DNA of 64,000 nucleotides. Source: Albitalea sp966211955 (lineage in GTDB: Bacteria; Pseudomonadota; Gammaproteobacteria; Burkholderiales; Burkholderiaceae_C). The notes below the pieces were generated by a model, which worked only from the letters and a program-made list of their open reading frames with translations, ran no database searches and had not been told where the DNA came from. This document shows, one piece after another, positions 42,124 to 50,423 of this stretch (positions are counted from its first letter, which is position 1; each line of letters opens with the position of its first letter). Location: contig CBIHOF010000004.1 in assembly GCA_966211955.1 (NCBI GenBank), positions 124,001-188,000 of the forward strand. The letters run 5' to 3'. A program made the position numbers and the translations under genes.

Positions 42124-43959
42124 TTACCGCGCCTTCACGCCTAGCTTGAACGCAATCATTGCGCGCAGCTTGTTCGGCACGACCGGCTTGATCAGCAGGT
42201 GAAAGTCTTTGTCCTGCGCCTCCTTGTCGTGCCCGGTCATCGTGCTGCCGGTAACGACGATGGCTGGCACCTGGGTGCCGAAGCGCTCCCGCAGTGCGAC
42301 GATGGCTTCGACGCCGTTGCGGCCGTTCTCCAGCCGGTAGTCGACGATCAGGAGGTCGGGCACCTTGGAGCCGACGGGTGAAGAGCGTGCCCATTCGGTG
42401 CTCGTTTCCACGCTCTCGAAAGATGCGATGCTCGCGCCCCAACCGCGCAGCAGGGCTTCGAGGCCGCTGCGCACGGCCGGCTCGTCTTCCACCACGACGA
42501 TCAGGCGGCCCTCGAGCGTGAGGCCCAGCGGCCCCTTGCTCGGCACTGTGGTGACCGCCGCCGGCACGGCCTTGCCCGGTGGCAGCTCGACGGTGAACAC
42601 CGTGCCGTGGCCGAGCTGCGAGCGAATGCCCAGGGGCGCGCCCATCAGGCCCGCCAGTCGCTTCACGATGGACAGGCCCAGGCCCAGGCCCTTGCGCTCA
42701 TGGGAGCCCGCGACGTTCGAGCCCGGCACCTGGTAGAACTCATCGAAGATGCGCGTCTGCTCGCTTTCGCTGATGCCGGGGCCCGTGTCCCACACCTGCA
42801 GCAGCACGCGGTCGCCACGCTTGCGGCAGCCCACCAGCACCGTGCCGTCCTGGGTGTAGCGGATGGCGTTGGAGACGAGGTTGCGCAGGATGCGCTCGAC
42901 CAGCAGCGGGTCGGCATGCACCATGTGCTTGCCGCCACGCAGGCGCAGCGCGAGGCCTTTCTCGAAGGCGGTGGGCTCGAAGTGCAGACGCAGCTTGCGG
43001 AAGATGTCGGCCATCTCGAAGTGCTGCGGGTTCACTGCCACGCCACCGCTGTCGATGCGGGTGATGTCGAGCAGCTCGGAGAACAGCTCTTCGAGCGCAT
43101 CGACTGAGGCGTTGATGCTGTTGACCAGATGCGCCACCTCGTCGTCGTGGCTCTTGTTGCGCAGCGCTTCAGCGAAGAGACCCATCGCGTGCAGTGGCTG
43201 GCGCAGGTCGTGGCTGGCGGCGGTGAAGAACTGCGTCTTGGCGCGGTTGGCCACCTCGGCCTCGCGCCGCGCGGCCTCCGCGGCCTGCTTTTCAAGGCGC
43301 AGCTGCGTCAGCAGCTCGTCGGCGTGAAGCTTGAGGTCGATGACCCGCTCCAGCGCCTGCCGATAGCTGCGAGCAAGCACCGTCGTGAGGCTCATGATGA
43401 GCAGCAGGATGCCCGCGAGCTGGTAGGCGTACGCGGTGCCTTCGCTCGCGATGCGCGCGGCCAGCGGCGCCATCGAGAGGCTGGCGAAGGCCAGGTAGAT
43501 GCGCGGCTGCGTGGACAACACCGGCACCGCCGCCACGCAGAAGGTGTAGACCAGCACGATCAGGCCGACCTGCTGGATGTTGTCGCCGTGCGGGTAGAAG
43601 ATCCACGCCGTCGTGCCCCACAGCACGCCGGACGACAGCGTGCCGAGGTTGCTATAGAGGCGCCAGCGCTGCCAGTCCGCGAGCGTGCGAGGGGTTGCCC
43701 TCGCGAACTGCCGCGCCATGAAGCCGCGCGACAGCCAGATCATGAGGAAGCCACCCAGCCACGGGAGCATCACGCTCATGGGCGTGATGGCCCAGTACAG
43801 CAGCGCGATCACGCCGATGCCGGCCATGTACCCGGCAAGCGTGGCGGGCATGTACTCGAAGATGCTGCGGACCTCGTCCGGCAGCGACGAATGCTTGAGC
43901 TCGTCGGGCACGTCATCGGGCTCGCTGGATGCGAGCGCGACGGGAAGCGCAGCGCTCAT
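42124..43959 (-). CDS. Membrane hybrid histidine kinase with C-terminal receiver
   Basis: 611 residues. Six to seven transmembrane helices in residues about 38-195, then a short coiled coil, the dimerisation box ASHDLRQPLHAMGLF with phospho-acceptor His250, an HATPase domain with GTGPGISE-like and KGLGLGLSIVKRLA motifs, and a receiver domain (about 490-611) with phospho-acceptor Asp540 and Lys in LIKPV. There is no periplasmic sensor domain, so the signal is likely sensed in the membrane. It is preceded 61 bp upstream by a NarL-type response regulator on the same strand. Confidence 0.9.
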   Translation of the reverse strand: MSAALPVALASSEPDDVPDELKHSSLPDEVRSIFEYMPATLAGYMAGIGVIALLYWAITPMSVMLPWLGGFLMIWLSRGFMARQFARATPRTLADWQRWRLYSNLGTLSSGVLWGTTAWIFYPHGDNIQQVGLIVLVYTFCVAAVPVLSTQPRIYLAFASLSMAPLAARIASEGTAYAYQLAGILLLIMSLTTVLARSYRQALERVIDLKLHADELLTQLRLEKQAAEAARREAEVANRAKTQFFTAASHDLRQPLHAMGLFAEALRNKSHDDEVAHLVNSINASVDALEELFSELLDITRIDSGGVAVNPQHFEMADIFRKLRLHFEPTAFEKGLALRLRGGKHMVHADPLLVERILRNLVSNAIRYTQDGTVLVGCRKRGDRVLLQVWDTGPGISESEQTRIFDEFYQVPGSNVAGSHERKGLGLGLSIVKRLAGLMGAPLGIRSQLGHGTVFTVELPPGKAVPAAVTTVPSKGPLGLTLEGRLIVVVEDEPAVRSGLEALLRGWGASIASFESVETSTEWARSSPVGSKVPDLLIVDYRLENGRNGVEAIVALRERFGTQVPAIVVTGSTMTGHDKEAQDKDFHLLIKPVVPNKLRAMIAFKLGVKAR

Positions 43960-44020
43960 GGGCGTACCTCCACGCGGTGGCGGGCGGCGCGGCGAGCGCC
44001 TCGGGTCGGCCGCAACGCGC

Positions 44021-44752
44021 TCATGTCGTCCTGCGCCACGGCGCGGCGCTGCCCGGCTGCTGCTGCGACATCTGCCCCACCGCCAGCACCGCCTGCGTGC
44101 GCGAGCTGACGTTGAGCGCCCGCAGCACGGCGGCGACGTGGTCCTTCACTGTCTCCACCGACAGGCCGAGCTCGCGGGCAATGAGCTTGTTGGGGTGTCC
44201 CTTGAGCAGCAGGCCCAGCACGTCGCGCTGGCGCGGCGTGAGGCCCAGCGACTCGATGCTCTGCGCGGTCTGGAAGTCACTCTCCGACGCGCCGCGCCGC
44301 ACGTTGTGCAGGCCGCCTTGCGCCGAGTCGTCGGCGAAATCGGCCGGTCGGTCCGGCGTGCCCATGGCCATGGGCGGCACGTAGATGCCGCCCGACATCA
44401 CCATGTGCAGCGCCTCGAACAGCGTCTCGTTGGAGGCCCGCTTGGGCACGAAGCCCATGGCGCCCTGGTCGATGGAGCGGATGACATCGCTCGTGCGGTC
44501 GCTGGCCGACACGATGACCACCGGCAGGGCAGGGTAGGCCGAGCGGAACTCGCTGAGGACGTCGAATCCGTCGGCATCGCCCAGCTGCAAATCCAGTAGC
44601 ACGAGGTCGAAATCGGCGGACGCGGCCAGGGTCTCGCGTGCCGCCCGGGCGCTGCTCGCGCCCACCACCGTCACATGGTCGCCCAGCCCCTGGATCACCG
44701 ACTGCAACGCCGACAGGATCAGCGGATGGTCGTCGATCAGCAGCACCTTCAT
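44021..44752 (-). CDS. NarL/LuxR-family response regulator
   Basis: 243 residues. Receiver domain at 1-120 (LLIDDHP; phospho-acceptor Asp54 in LVLLDLQLGD; Lys in FVPKRAS) and a LuxR-type helix-turn-helix at about 170-235 (LTPRQRDVLGLLLKGHPNKLIARELGLSVETVKDHVAAVLRAL). Partner of the hybrid kinase encoded 61 bp downstream. Having a receiver on both the kinase and this regulator suggests a branched phosphorelay. Targets unknown. Confidence 0.92.
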   Translation of the reverse strand: MKVLLIDDHPLILSALQSVIQGLGDHVTVVGASSARAARETLAASADFDLVLLDLQLGDADGFDVLSEFRSAYPALPVVIVSASDRTSDVIRSIDQGAMGFVPKRASNETLFEALHMVMSGGIYVPPMAMGTPDRPADFADDSAQGGLHNVRRGASESDFQTAQSIESLGLTPRQRDVLGLLLKGHPNKLIARELGLSVETVKDHVAAVLRALNVSSRTQAVLAVGQMSQQQPGSAAPWRRTT

Positions 44753-44861
44753 GGTCTCGTCCCCTGGTTGTTCAGGAGCGAAATGCTACGCGAGTGCGTG
44801 ACTACAAGACGCCTACAAACCAGTGGGTCGTGCCTGTGCTACTTGTTGCGGATGGAAACGT

Positions 44862-45314
44862 TCAGATGAACCGCCGCACGATCGACTCGGCAATGCACAC
44901 CGGCTTGGGCGAGCCTTCGCGTTCCATCGTCACTTCCATCGTCATCTGTGCGCCGCCCTCGATGGCCTCGTACGAGAGCAGCTTGAAGCGCCCACGCAGG
45001 CGGCTGTTGACCGGCACCGGCGCGGTGAAGCGCACGCGGTTCAGGCCGTAGTTGACGCCCATGCGCGAGCCATCGATCTCGAAGGCGTTGGCGGCCATTT
45101 CCGGCAGCAGGCTGAGCGTGAGGAAGCCATGCGCCACGGTGGTGCCGAAAGGCCCCTGGGCCGCCTTGACCGGGTCCACGTGAATCCATTGGTGATCGCC
45201 GGTGGCGTCGGCGAAGAGGTCGATGCGGCGCTGGTCGACGGCGATCCAGTCGCTCTCGCCCAGGTCCTGTCCGACGAGGGCTTGCAGTTCAGCAATGGTG
45301 GCGAAGCGTTTCAT
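44862..45314 (-). CDS. MaoC-family (R)-specific enoyl-CoA hydratase/dehydratase
   Basis: 150 residues, single hot-dog domain. The motif FADATGDHQWIHVDPVKAAQGPFGTTVAHGFLTLSLLP contains the Asp and His of the hydratase-2 active site. It resembles the NodN/MaoC group that acts on (R)-3-hydroxyacyl-CoA or related thioesters. The ATG at 45314 is chosen because conservation begins at KRFATIAELQ; an in-frame ATG at 45347 is possible. Stands alone. Confidence 0.88.
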   Translation of the reverse strand: MKRFATIAELQALVGQDLGESDWIAVDQRRIDLFADATGDHQWIHVDPVKAAQGPFGTTVAHGFLTLSLLPEMAANAFEIDGSRMGVNYGLNRVRFTAPVPVNSRLRGRFKLLSYEAIEGGAQMTMEVTMEREGSPKPVCIAESIVRRFI

Positions 45315-45411
45315 GGATGTCGGGGTTGAAGTAAGAGGCTGCAGCATGGCGCATGCGTGGCGAGGTGGCTTTCACGAGGGTGACACGGCGAATTCGTCAC
45401 CACCCGACCAC

Positions 45412-46026
45412 TCAGCCCAGCCACTTCACCAGCGGCTCCCACTGCTCCAAATCGCGCTGGACCCGGCTGGGCGCCACGTCCCACAGCGTGAGGCCGCGGG
45501 CGGCGAGTTGCACGTAGTTCTGCGTGTCGCGCAGGTAAGCCACCACCGGCACGTCGAGTGTGCCGAGGAAGGTCTTGAGCTGCTCGGCAGAAAGAGTCGT
45601 TTCCTTCATGCGCATGCCCACGATGCCTACATGCACCTTGGGCCCGCGCTTCTTCGAGACGATCTCATTGAGGAAGGCATGCGTCGCATGGATGTCGAAG
45701 ATGCTCGGCTGCAGCGGCACGATCACCTTGTCGGCGATCTTCATCACCTCGTCCAGGCGCTTGTCGTGCAGGCCGGCGGGCGTGTCCAGCACCACGTGGG
45801 TCGTGCCCTTGGGCGGGCGCACCACATCGCCGTGCGCCACTTCCCAGGCGCGAATCTCGGGCAGGTTAGGTGGCCGCAGGCCCAGCCAGATCCGTGACGA
45901 CTGCTGGCGGTCCACGTCCCCGAGCATCACGGAATGCCCCTGCGATGCGTACAAACCCGCGATCTGCGTGGACAGCGTGCTCTTGCCCACGCCGCCCTTG
46001 GGGTTGGCCACCACGATCACCGGCAT
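45412..46026 (-). CDS. ParA-family ATPase (orphan)
   Basis: 204 residues. Deviant Walker A KGGVGKST (10-17), then GDVDRQQSS and VVLDTPAG, the ParA/MinD core. No ParB gene or parS-like repeats are adjacent, and it is shorter than chromosomal ParA, so it is an orphan ATPase for positioning some cargo. The GAGGAG before the ATG at 46026 is a good ribosome-binding site. Divergent from the kefF-like gene. Confidence 0.88.
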   Translation of the reverse strand: MPVIVVANPKGGVGKSTLSTQIAGLYASQGHSVMLGDVDRQQSSRIWLGLRPPNLPEIRAWEVAHGDVVRPPKGTTHVVLDTPAGLHDKRLDEVMKIADKVIVPLQPSIFDIHATHAFLNEIVSKKRGPKVHVGIVGMRMKETTLSAEQLKTFLGTLDVPVVAYLRDTQNYVQLAARGLTLWDVAPSRVQRDLEQWEPLVKWLG

Positions 46027-46101
46027 GTGCGCTCCTCGAGGGTTCTTTCGGGTTATGTTAGCGGCGACCGCGAAACGTTCTCCATTCGAACTAACCACAG
46101 C

Positions 46102-46806
46102 ATGACTGCGTCTACGCCATCCGCCGCACCAGGTACCGCACCAGGCACTGCCGTCGCCGACAGCGTGCTCGTCATCGTCGCCCACCCGGCCATGGAGCAT
46201 TCGCGAGTGAATCGAGCGCTCGTGCGTTCGGCCAATGCGCTGCTCGCACAAGGCTCGGTGCCGGCCACCCACAGCCCGATCGAGGTGCGCGAGCTGTACC
46301 GGCTCTACCCCGACTATCTCATCGACATCGCGGCCGAGCAGGCGGCCCTCGCGCGCGCACGGTTGGTCGTGTGGCAGCACCCGATCCATTGGTACAGCAT
46401 GCCGCCGCTCATGAAGCTGTGGGTGGACGAGGTGCTGGCCTTCGGCTGGGCCTATGGACCGGATGGCACGGCCTTGCGCGGCAAGGACTTGTGGCTCGTA
46501 GCGTCCACCGGCGGCCCGCAGGACTCGTACCGCCCGGACAGCTACAACCGGTACTTCTTCGATGCCTTCCTGCCACCCTACGAGCAGACCGCCGCGCTGT
46601 GCGGCATGCGCTTCCTGCCGCCGATGATGCTGCATGGCGCGCACCGCGTGACGCGGGAGGAAGTCGCCGAACACGCACGCCTCTATGGCGAGCACCTGGC
46701 CAGCTACCCCGATTGGCCGGAGCTCGCCGACCTGGCCGAGTGCGTCGCCTGCGAGGTGCCGATGACCGCGCGGCCGGTGGACGAACGGATGGAGAAGGCC
46801 GCCTGA
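46102..46806 (+). CDS. NAD(P)H quinone oxidoreductase, KefF-like ancillary protein
   Basis: 234 residues with a flavodoxin fold: VLVIVAHPAMEHSRVNRAL, VWQHPIHWYSMPPLMKLWVDEVLAFGWAYG and WLVASTGGPQDSY are typical of the KefF/MdaB group. The N-terminal 20 residues are an Ala/Pro/Thr extension. It overlaps the KefC-type antiporter gene by one base (TGATG). By family knowledge KefF activates KefC-type glutathione-gated K+ efflux and reduces quinones. Confidence 0.9.
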   Translation: MTASTPSAAPGTAPGTAVADSVLVIVAHPAMEHSRVNRALVRSANALLAQGSVPATHSPIEVRELYRLYPDYLIDIAAEQAALARARLVVWQHPIHWYSMPPLMKLWVDEVLAFGWAYGPDGTALRGKDLWLVASTGGPQDSYRPDSYNRYFFDAFLPPYEQTAALCGMRFLPPMMLHGAHRVTREEVAEHARLYGEHLASYPDWPELADLAECVACEVPMTARPVDERMEKAA

Positions 46807-48647
46807 TGGAACACAGCTCCTGGCTCTACGGCGTGCTCATCTACCTCGGGGCGGCCGTCGTGGCGGTGCCACTGGCCCGGCTGATGGGCCTGGGCGCCAT
46901 CATCGGCTACCTCGGTGCAGGCATCCTCATCGGACCCTGGGGCCTGAAGCTCGTGACCGACCCGGCCGACATGCTGCACTTCGCCGAGTTCGGCGTGGTG
47001 CTCATGCTGTTTCTCGTGGGCCTCGAGCTCGAGCCGCGCCGGCTGTGGTCGCTGCGCAAGCCCATCTTCGGATGGGGCAGCGTGCAGCTGTTCGGATCGG
47101 CCGCGGTGATGACGGCCATCGGCGTGGCCTGTGGCGTCGACTGGCGACTGTCGCTCGTGGCTGCGCTGGGCCTGGCGATGTCGTCCACCGCCATCGGCCT
47201 GGGCGTTCTTGCTGAGCGCAACCTGATGGCGACCACCTCCGGCCAGAGCATCCTGAGCGTCGCCTTGCTGCAGGACGTGGCGGCCATCCCCATCCTCGCG
47301 CTCATCCCTGCGATTGCGATCGGCGGCGCGGCACAGGCGCACGATGGCGGTGGTTGGCTCGGCGCGGGCAAGGCCATCGGCGTGATCGCGATCATCGTGC
47401 TCGGCGGGCGTCTGCTGCTGCGCCCGGCGCTTCGGTGGATCGCCGGCAGCCGCACCCCCGAGATATTCACCGCCGCTTCCTTGCTGCTGGTGGTGGCCAC
47501 CGCCGCGCTCATGCAGGCCGTGGGCCTGTCGATGGCGCTGGGCGCCTTCCTCGCTGGCGTGCTGCTGGCTGAAAGCGAATACCGGCGCGAGCTCGAGACC
47601 GACATCGAGCCTTTCAAGGGCCTGCTGCTCGGGCTCTTCTTCATCGCGGTGGGCATGAGCATCGACTTCCAGGTGGTGCTGGAGCGGCCGCTCATCGTCG
47701 TGATGCTGGTGCTCGGATTCCTCGCCCTGAAGGCTGCCGTGCTGTGGGCCATGGGCCGCGCCATGAAGCTGCCCATCCCCGAGCGGCCGGTGTTCATCAT
47801 CCTGCTTGCGCAAGGCGGCGAGTTCGGCTTCGTGGTGTTCCAGACGGCGACTCAGGCGGGTGTCATCGCATCGCCGATGAGCTCGCTGCTGGTGGCGGTG
47901 GTCACCATCTCGATGCTCGCGACGCCCTTGCTGCTCGTCGCCGCCGACCGGCTCATCATCCCCAAGCTTGCGGGTCTGAGGCGGCCCAACGTGGCCGAGA
48001 TCGACGAGCCGCAACACGAGCCGGTGATCATCGCGGGCTTCGGCCGATATGGGCAGATCGTGGGCCGCCTGCTCTACGCCAACGGCGTGACGCCGACGGT
48101 GCTCGACCACGACGCCGAGCAGATCGAGGCCATGCGCCGCTTCGGCTGGCCGGTGTTCTACGGCGACGCGACGCGGCTGGACCTGCTGCGCATCGCGGGC
48201 GCCGAGAAGGCACGCATCCTCGTGCTGGCCGTCGACGATGTGGACCAGAGCATCGAGGTCGCCAAGATCGCGCGCGAGCACTTCCCGGAACTCACTGTCA
48301 TTGCACGGGCGCGCAACGTGCGGCACTTGTACGCCTTGCGCGATGCCGGCGTGACGCACATCGAACGCGAGACGCTCGACTCGGCCCTGATGAGCGGCCG
48401 CAGTGCGCTCGAGGCGCTCGGCTGGGAGCCGCACCATGCGCGCAATCTCGCGATGCGATTCCGCCGTCACAACCTCGAGCAGGTGCTGTCGATGGCGCCG
48501 CACTGGAACGACCAGGCCCGCCTCATCACGGCGGCAAAGCAAGGCCGCCAGCAGCTTGAAGAGCAGTTCGCTGCCGAGCGCGAGCAGGCGAAGCAGCGGC
48601 AGAAGCGTTCGGGCTGGGGTGGGGAGGCGGAGTCGTCAGCGGACTAG
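46806..48647 (+). CDS. Glutathione-regulated K+/H+ antiporter KefC/KefB-type
   Basis: 613 residues. About 12-13 transmembrane helices (1 to about 385; CPA2 family with GLGLAMSSTAIGL and LGLFFIAVGMSIDF), then a TrkA-N/KTN nucleotide-binding domain starting near residue 405 (IIAGFGRYGQIVGRLLYANG). The charged C-terminus is coiled. It exports K+ during electrophile stress when glutathione is depleted. Coupled to the KefF-like gene. Confidence 0.92.
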   Translation: MEHSSWLYGVLIYLGAAVVAVPLARLMGLGAIIGYLGAGILIGPWGLKLVTDPADMLHFAEFGVVLMLFLVGLELEPRRLWSLRKPIFGWGSVQLFGSAAVMTAIGVACGVDWRLSLVAALGLAMSSTAIGLGVLAERNLMATTSGQSILSVALLQDVAAIPILALIPAIAIGGAAQAHDGGGWLGAGKAIGVIAIIVLGGRLLLRPALRWIAGSRTPEIFTAASLLLVVATAALMQAVGLSMALGAFLAGVLLAESEYRRELETDIEPFKGLLLGLFFIAVGMSIDFQVVLERPLIVVMLVLGFLALKAAVLWAMGRAMKLPIPERPVFIILLAQGGEFGFVVFQTATQAGVIASPMSSLLVAVVTISMLATPLLLVAADRLIIPKLAGLRRPNVAEIDEPQHEPVIIAGFGRYGQIVGRLLYANGVTPTVLDHDAEQIEAMRRFGWPVFYGDATRLDLLRIAGAEKARILVLAVDDVDQSIEVAKIAREHFPELTVIARARNVRHLYALRDAGVTHIERETLDSALMSGRSALEALGWEPHHARNLAMRFRRHNLEQVLSMAPHWNDQARLITAAKQGRQQLEEQFAAEREQAKQRQKRSGWGGEAESSAD

Positions 48648-48670
48648 GACGGGCGCTTCAAGATGAAGGA

Positions 48671-48697
48671 ACGTGACGCGGCTTGCCGCGGTCACGT
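48671..48697. terminator. Strong hairpin, probable terminator after kefC
   Basis: ACGTGAC-GCGG-CTTG-CCGC-G-GTCACGT: 11 paired bases on each side with one bulged G, 24 bp after the antiporter stop. No T-run follows, so it is either a Rho-aided terminator or a 3'-end protector. Confidence 0.45.
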
Positions 48698-48742
48698 CCC
48701 CTCGACCGCAGGGCTACCTCATGGTCGCCCCAGTCGCTTGAC

Positions 48743-48976
48743 TCACCGGATGGCCTCCTGCGTGATTCGAACGTGCGCATCGGTCACGTGCATGCCGTGA
48801 ACCGCGATGTCATCGAGGCAATCGTTCGCGTCGACGCCAGGCGTTCGCTCGTCCCGGCGAAGCTCGATGGTCTTGAAGGCAGTCCAGGGCGCGTATTTCT
48901 GCGGCAGATTTTCACCTGACGGTTGTGCGGTGAAGCCAAATATGCGGCCAGGACCTTTGAAGATGTGTACTTGCAT
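48743..48976 (-). CDS. Small conserved hypothetical protein (77 aa)
   Basis: Reads MQVHIFKGPGRIFGFTAQPS and continues with a well-composed sequence (LPQKYAPWTAFKTIELRRD; NDCLDDIAVHGMHVTDAHVRITQEAI) to a stop at 48743. Balanced composition and short-range pattern look like a real, compact globular protein. I do not know its function. No clear Shine-Dalgarno sequence. The 110 bp upstream are markedly AT-richer than the surroundings and probably hold its promoter. Confidence 0.55.
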   Translation of the reverse strand: MQVHIFKGPGRIFGFTAQPSGENLPQKYAPWTAFKTIELRRDERTPGVDANDCLDDIAVHGMHVTDAHVRITQEAIR

Positions 48977-49092
48977 GTGTCGTACCAGTAGTTGTGATTC
49001 GAAGCATCGAACAAACCTCCATTTCTCGAGTTGATCAAATTGCGATTCGAAAACCCGTGGCCTGACATCAGCGACTTGTTCAGGCCTTGGGC

Positions 49093-49845
49093 CTACAGCC
49101 CATCCCACAGCAGCTTCGCTCCCGTCAGCGCCATCCCGCTGTAGGCCACCCGGTAGAACCAGGTGGACGGAATTCGCTTCGTGAGCCACACCCCGAGCCA
49201 CACGCCGATCGGTGCGAGCGGCATGAGCACGAGCGAGGTGGACATATTGCGGGTGTCGATCAGGCCGAGCCAGGCGTAGGGAATCCATTTGGACAAATTC
49301 ACTACCGCGAAGAACACCGCCATCGTGGAAGCGTAGGTGATGGGCGCCAATCGCATCGGCAGCACGTAGGCGGCGATGGGCGGGTTGCCCGCGTGTGCGA
49401 CGAAGCTCGTGAAGCCGGAGGCCACGCCCAGCAGCGCACCCAGCGGCTTCGACGGCACGTGTCCGTCGGCCTTTGGCGGGAAGACCAGGCGCTGCGCCAG
49501 GAAGAGCAGCGTCAGCACGCCGACGATGGCGGCCACCGTCTTGCCCGGCAGCAGCCCGAAGAGCACTGTGCCGACGACGGTGCCCACGAGCCCGGCTGGC
49601 ACCAGAAGCCGCAGCAAGGCGCGGTCGCGCTGCGCCCACAGGCGTTGCAGGCCGGCGGCATCCATCACGAAGAGCAGGGGCAGCATCACCGCGGCGGCCT
49701 GGGGCACAGGCATCACGAGCGCCATCAGGGGCACGGCCAGCGAGCCGAAACCGCCGAGGAAGCCGCTCTTGGACAGGCCCATCAGCAGCACGGCCGGCAC
49801 GGCCACGGCATAGAAGCTCAAGTCGGAGACGATGTCGAGAGTCAA
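49093..49845 (-). CDS. TauE/SafE-family membrane permease
   Basis: About 250 residues with seven to eight transmembrane helices, including AVPAVLLMGLSKSGFLGGFGSLAVPLMAL near the N-terminus and GVASGFTSFVAHAGNPPIAAYVLP in the second half, the two inverted repeats of the TauE/SafE (DUF81) family that exports sulfonates or sulfite-related anions. The start is uncertain: no ATG precedes the first helix in a sensible place, so the TTG at 49845 is proposed. It is divergent from the DUF1841 gene 41 bp away. Confidence 0.8.
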   Translation of the reverse strand: MTLDIVSDLSFYAVAVPAVLLMGLSKSGFLGGFGSLAVPLMALVMPVPQAAAVMLPLLFVMDAAGLQRLWAQRDRALLRLLVPAGLVGTVVGTVLFGLLPGKTVAAIVGVLTLLFLAQRLVFPPKADGHVPSKPLGALLGVASGFTSFVAHAGNPPIAAYVLPMRLAPITYASTMAVFFAVVNLSKWIPYAWLGLIDTRNMSTSLVLMPLAPIGVWLGVWLTKRIPSTWFYRVAYSGMALTGAKLLWDGL

Positions 49846-49886
49846 GGTGCGGCGCAGGTGATGAGGAACAAGGCGACAATTCTGCG

Positions 49887-50318
49887 ATGTTTGCCCCTTC
49901 CCAGAACGACGTGAGGCGATTCTTCTGCGACGCCTACCGCAAGCGCCGCGAAGGCGGCGTGATGACGCCCCTCGAGACATTGGCCGCCGACTGGGTCGAC
50001 GAGCACCCGGAATACCACGGCGACCTTGCCGATGTGGACGCCGCGCTGGCCGCCGTCTTCGATGTGGACGCAGGCCGGACCAACCCCTTCCTGCACCTGT
50101 CCATGCACCTGTCCATCACGGAGCAGGTGAGCATTGATCAGCCGCGCGGCATCAAGCAGGCCTTCGAACTGCTCGCTGCCAAGCGCGGCTCGGCGCATGA
50201 GGCGCAGCACGAGGTGATGGAGTGTCTCGGGCAGATGATGTGGGAGTCGCAGCGCAGCGGTTTGCCACCGGATGGGGAGAAGTACATCGATTGCGTGAGA
50301 CGACGGGCGACGGGATAG
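49887..50318 (+). CDS. DUF1841-family protein
   Basis: 143 residues, nearly the whole length being the DUF1841 domain, typical of beta/gammaproteobacteria (MFAPSQNDVRRFFCDAYRKRREG; NPFLHLSMHLSITEQVSIDQPRGI; HEVMECLGQMMWESQRSGLPPDGEKYIDCVRR). Function unknown. Start at 49887 lies 6 nt after GACAAT (49875-49880), so the mRNA may be leaderless. Followed directly by a dispersed repeat. Confidence 0.88.
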   Translation: MFAPSQNDVRRFFCDAYRKRREGGVMTPLETLAADWVDEHPEYHGDLADVDAALAAVFDVDAGRTNPFLHLSMHLSITEQVSIDQPRGIKQAFELLAAKRGSAHEAQHEVMECLGQMMWESQRSGLPPDGEKYIDCVRRRATG

Positions 50319-50400
50319 GGCCTCCCAGTCGCTGCGCCCCTGCCCGCAAGGGGCGCCACCTGGCGGACCGGCGGAGCCGGATCCACGGGTGTGCCTTGAG
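50319..50400 (-). repeat. Dispersed 83-bp repeat, copy 4 (inverted, most diverged)
   Basis: Same layout as the copy at 42001-42083 (CCCAGTCGCTGCGCCCCTGC then AAGGGGCGCC, ending in a GGATCC-like variable part and CTTGAG). It begins directly after the DUF1841 stop codon and fills the gap to the convergent BKACE gene. Confidence 0.75.
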
Positions 50401-50423
50401 CTGATTCTCGGCCTGCTGGCCGA

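Noticed and set aside
45412..46026. A chromosome partition locus (parAB/origin region)
   Set aside because: Only a short ParA-like ATPase is present; no ParB, parS-like 16-mers, dnaA boxes or rRNA-processing gidAB genes nearby.
46704..48542. 612-codon minus-strand frame opposite kefC
   Set aside because: Antisense to a well-supported membrane transporter; very His/Gln/Arg-rich.
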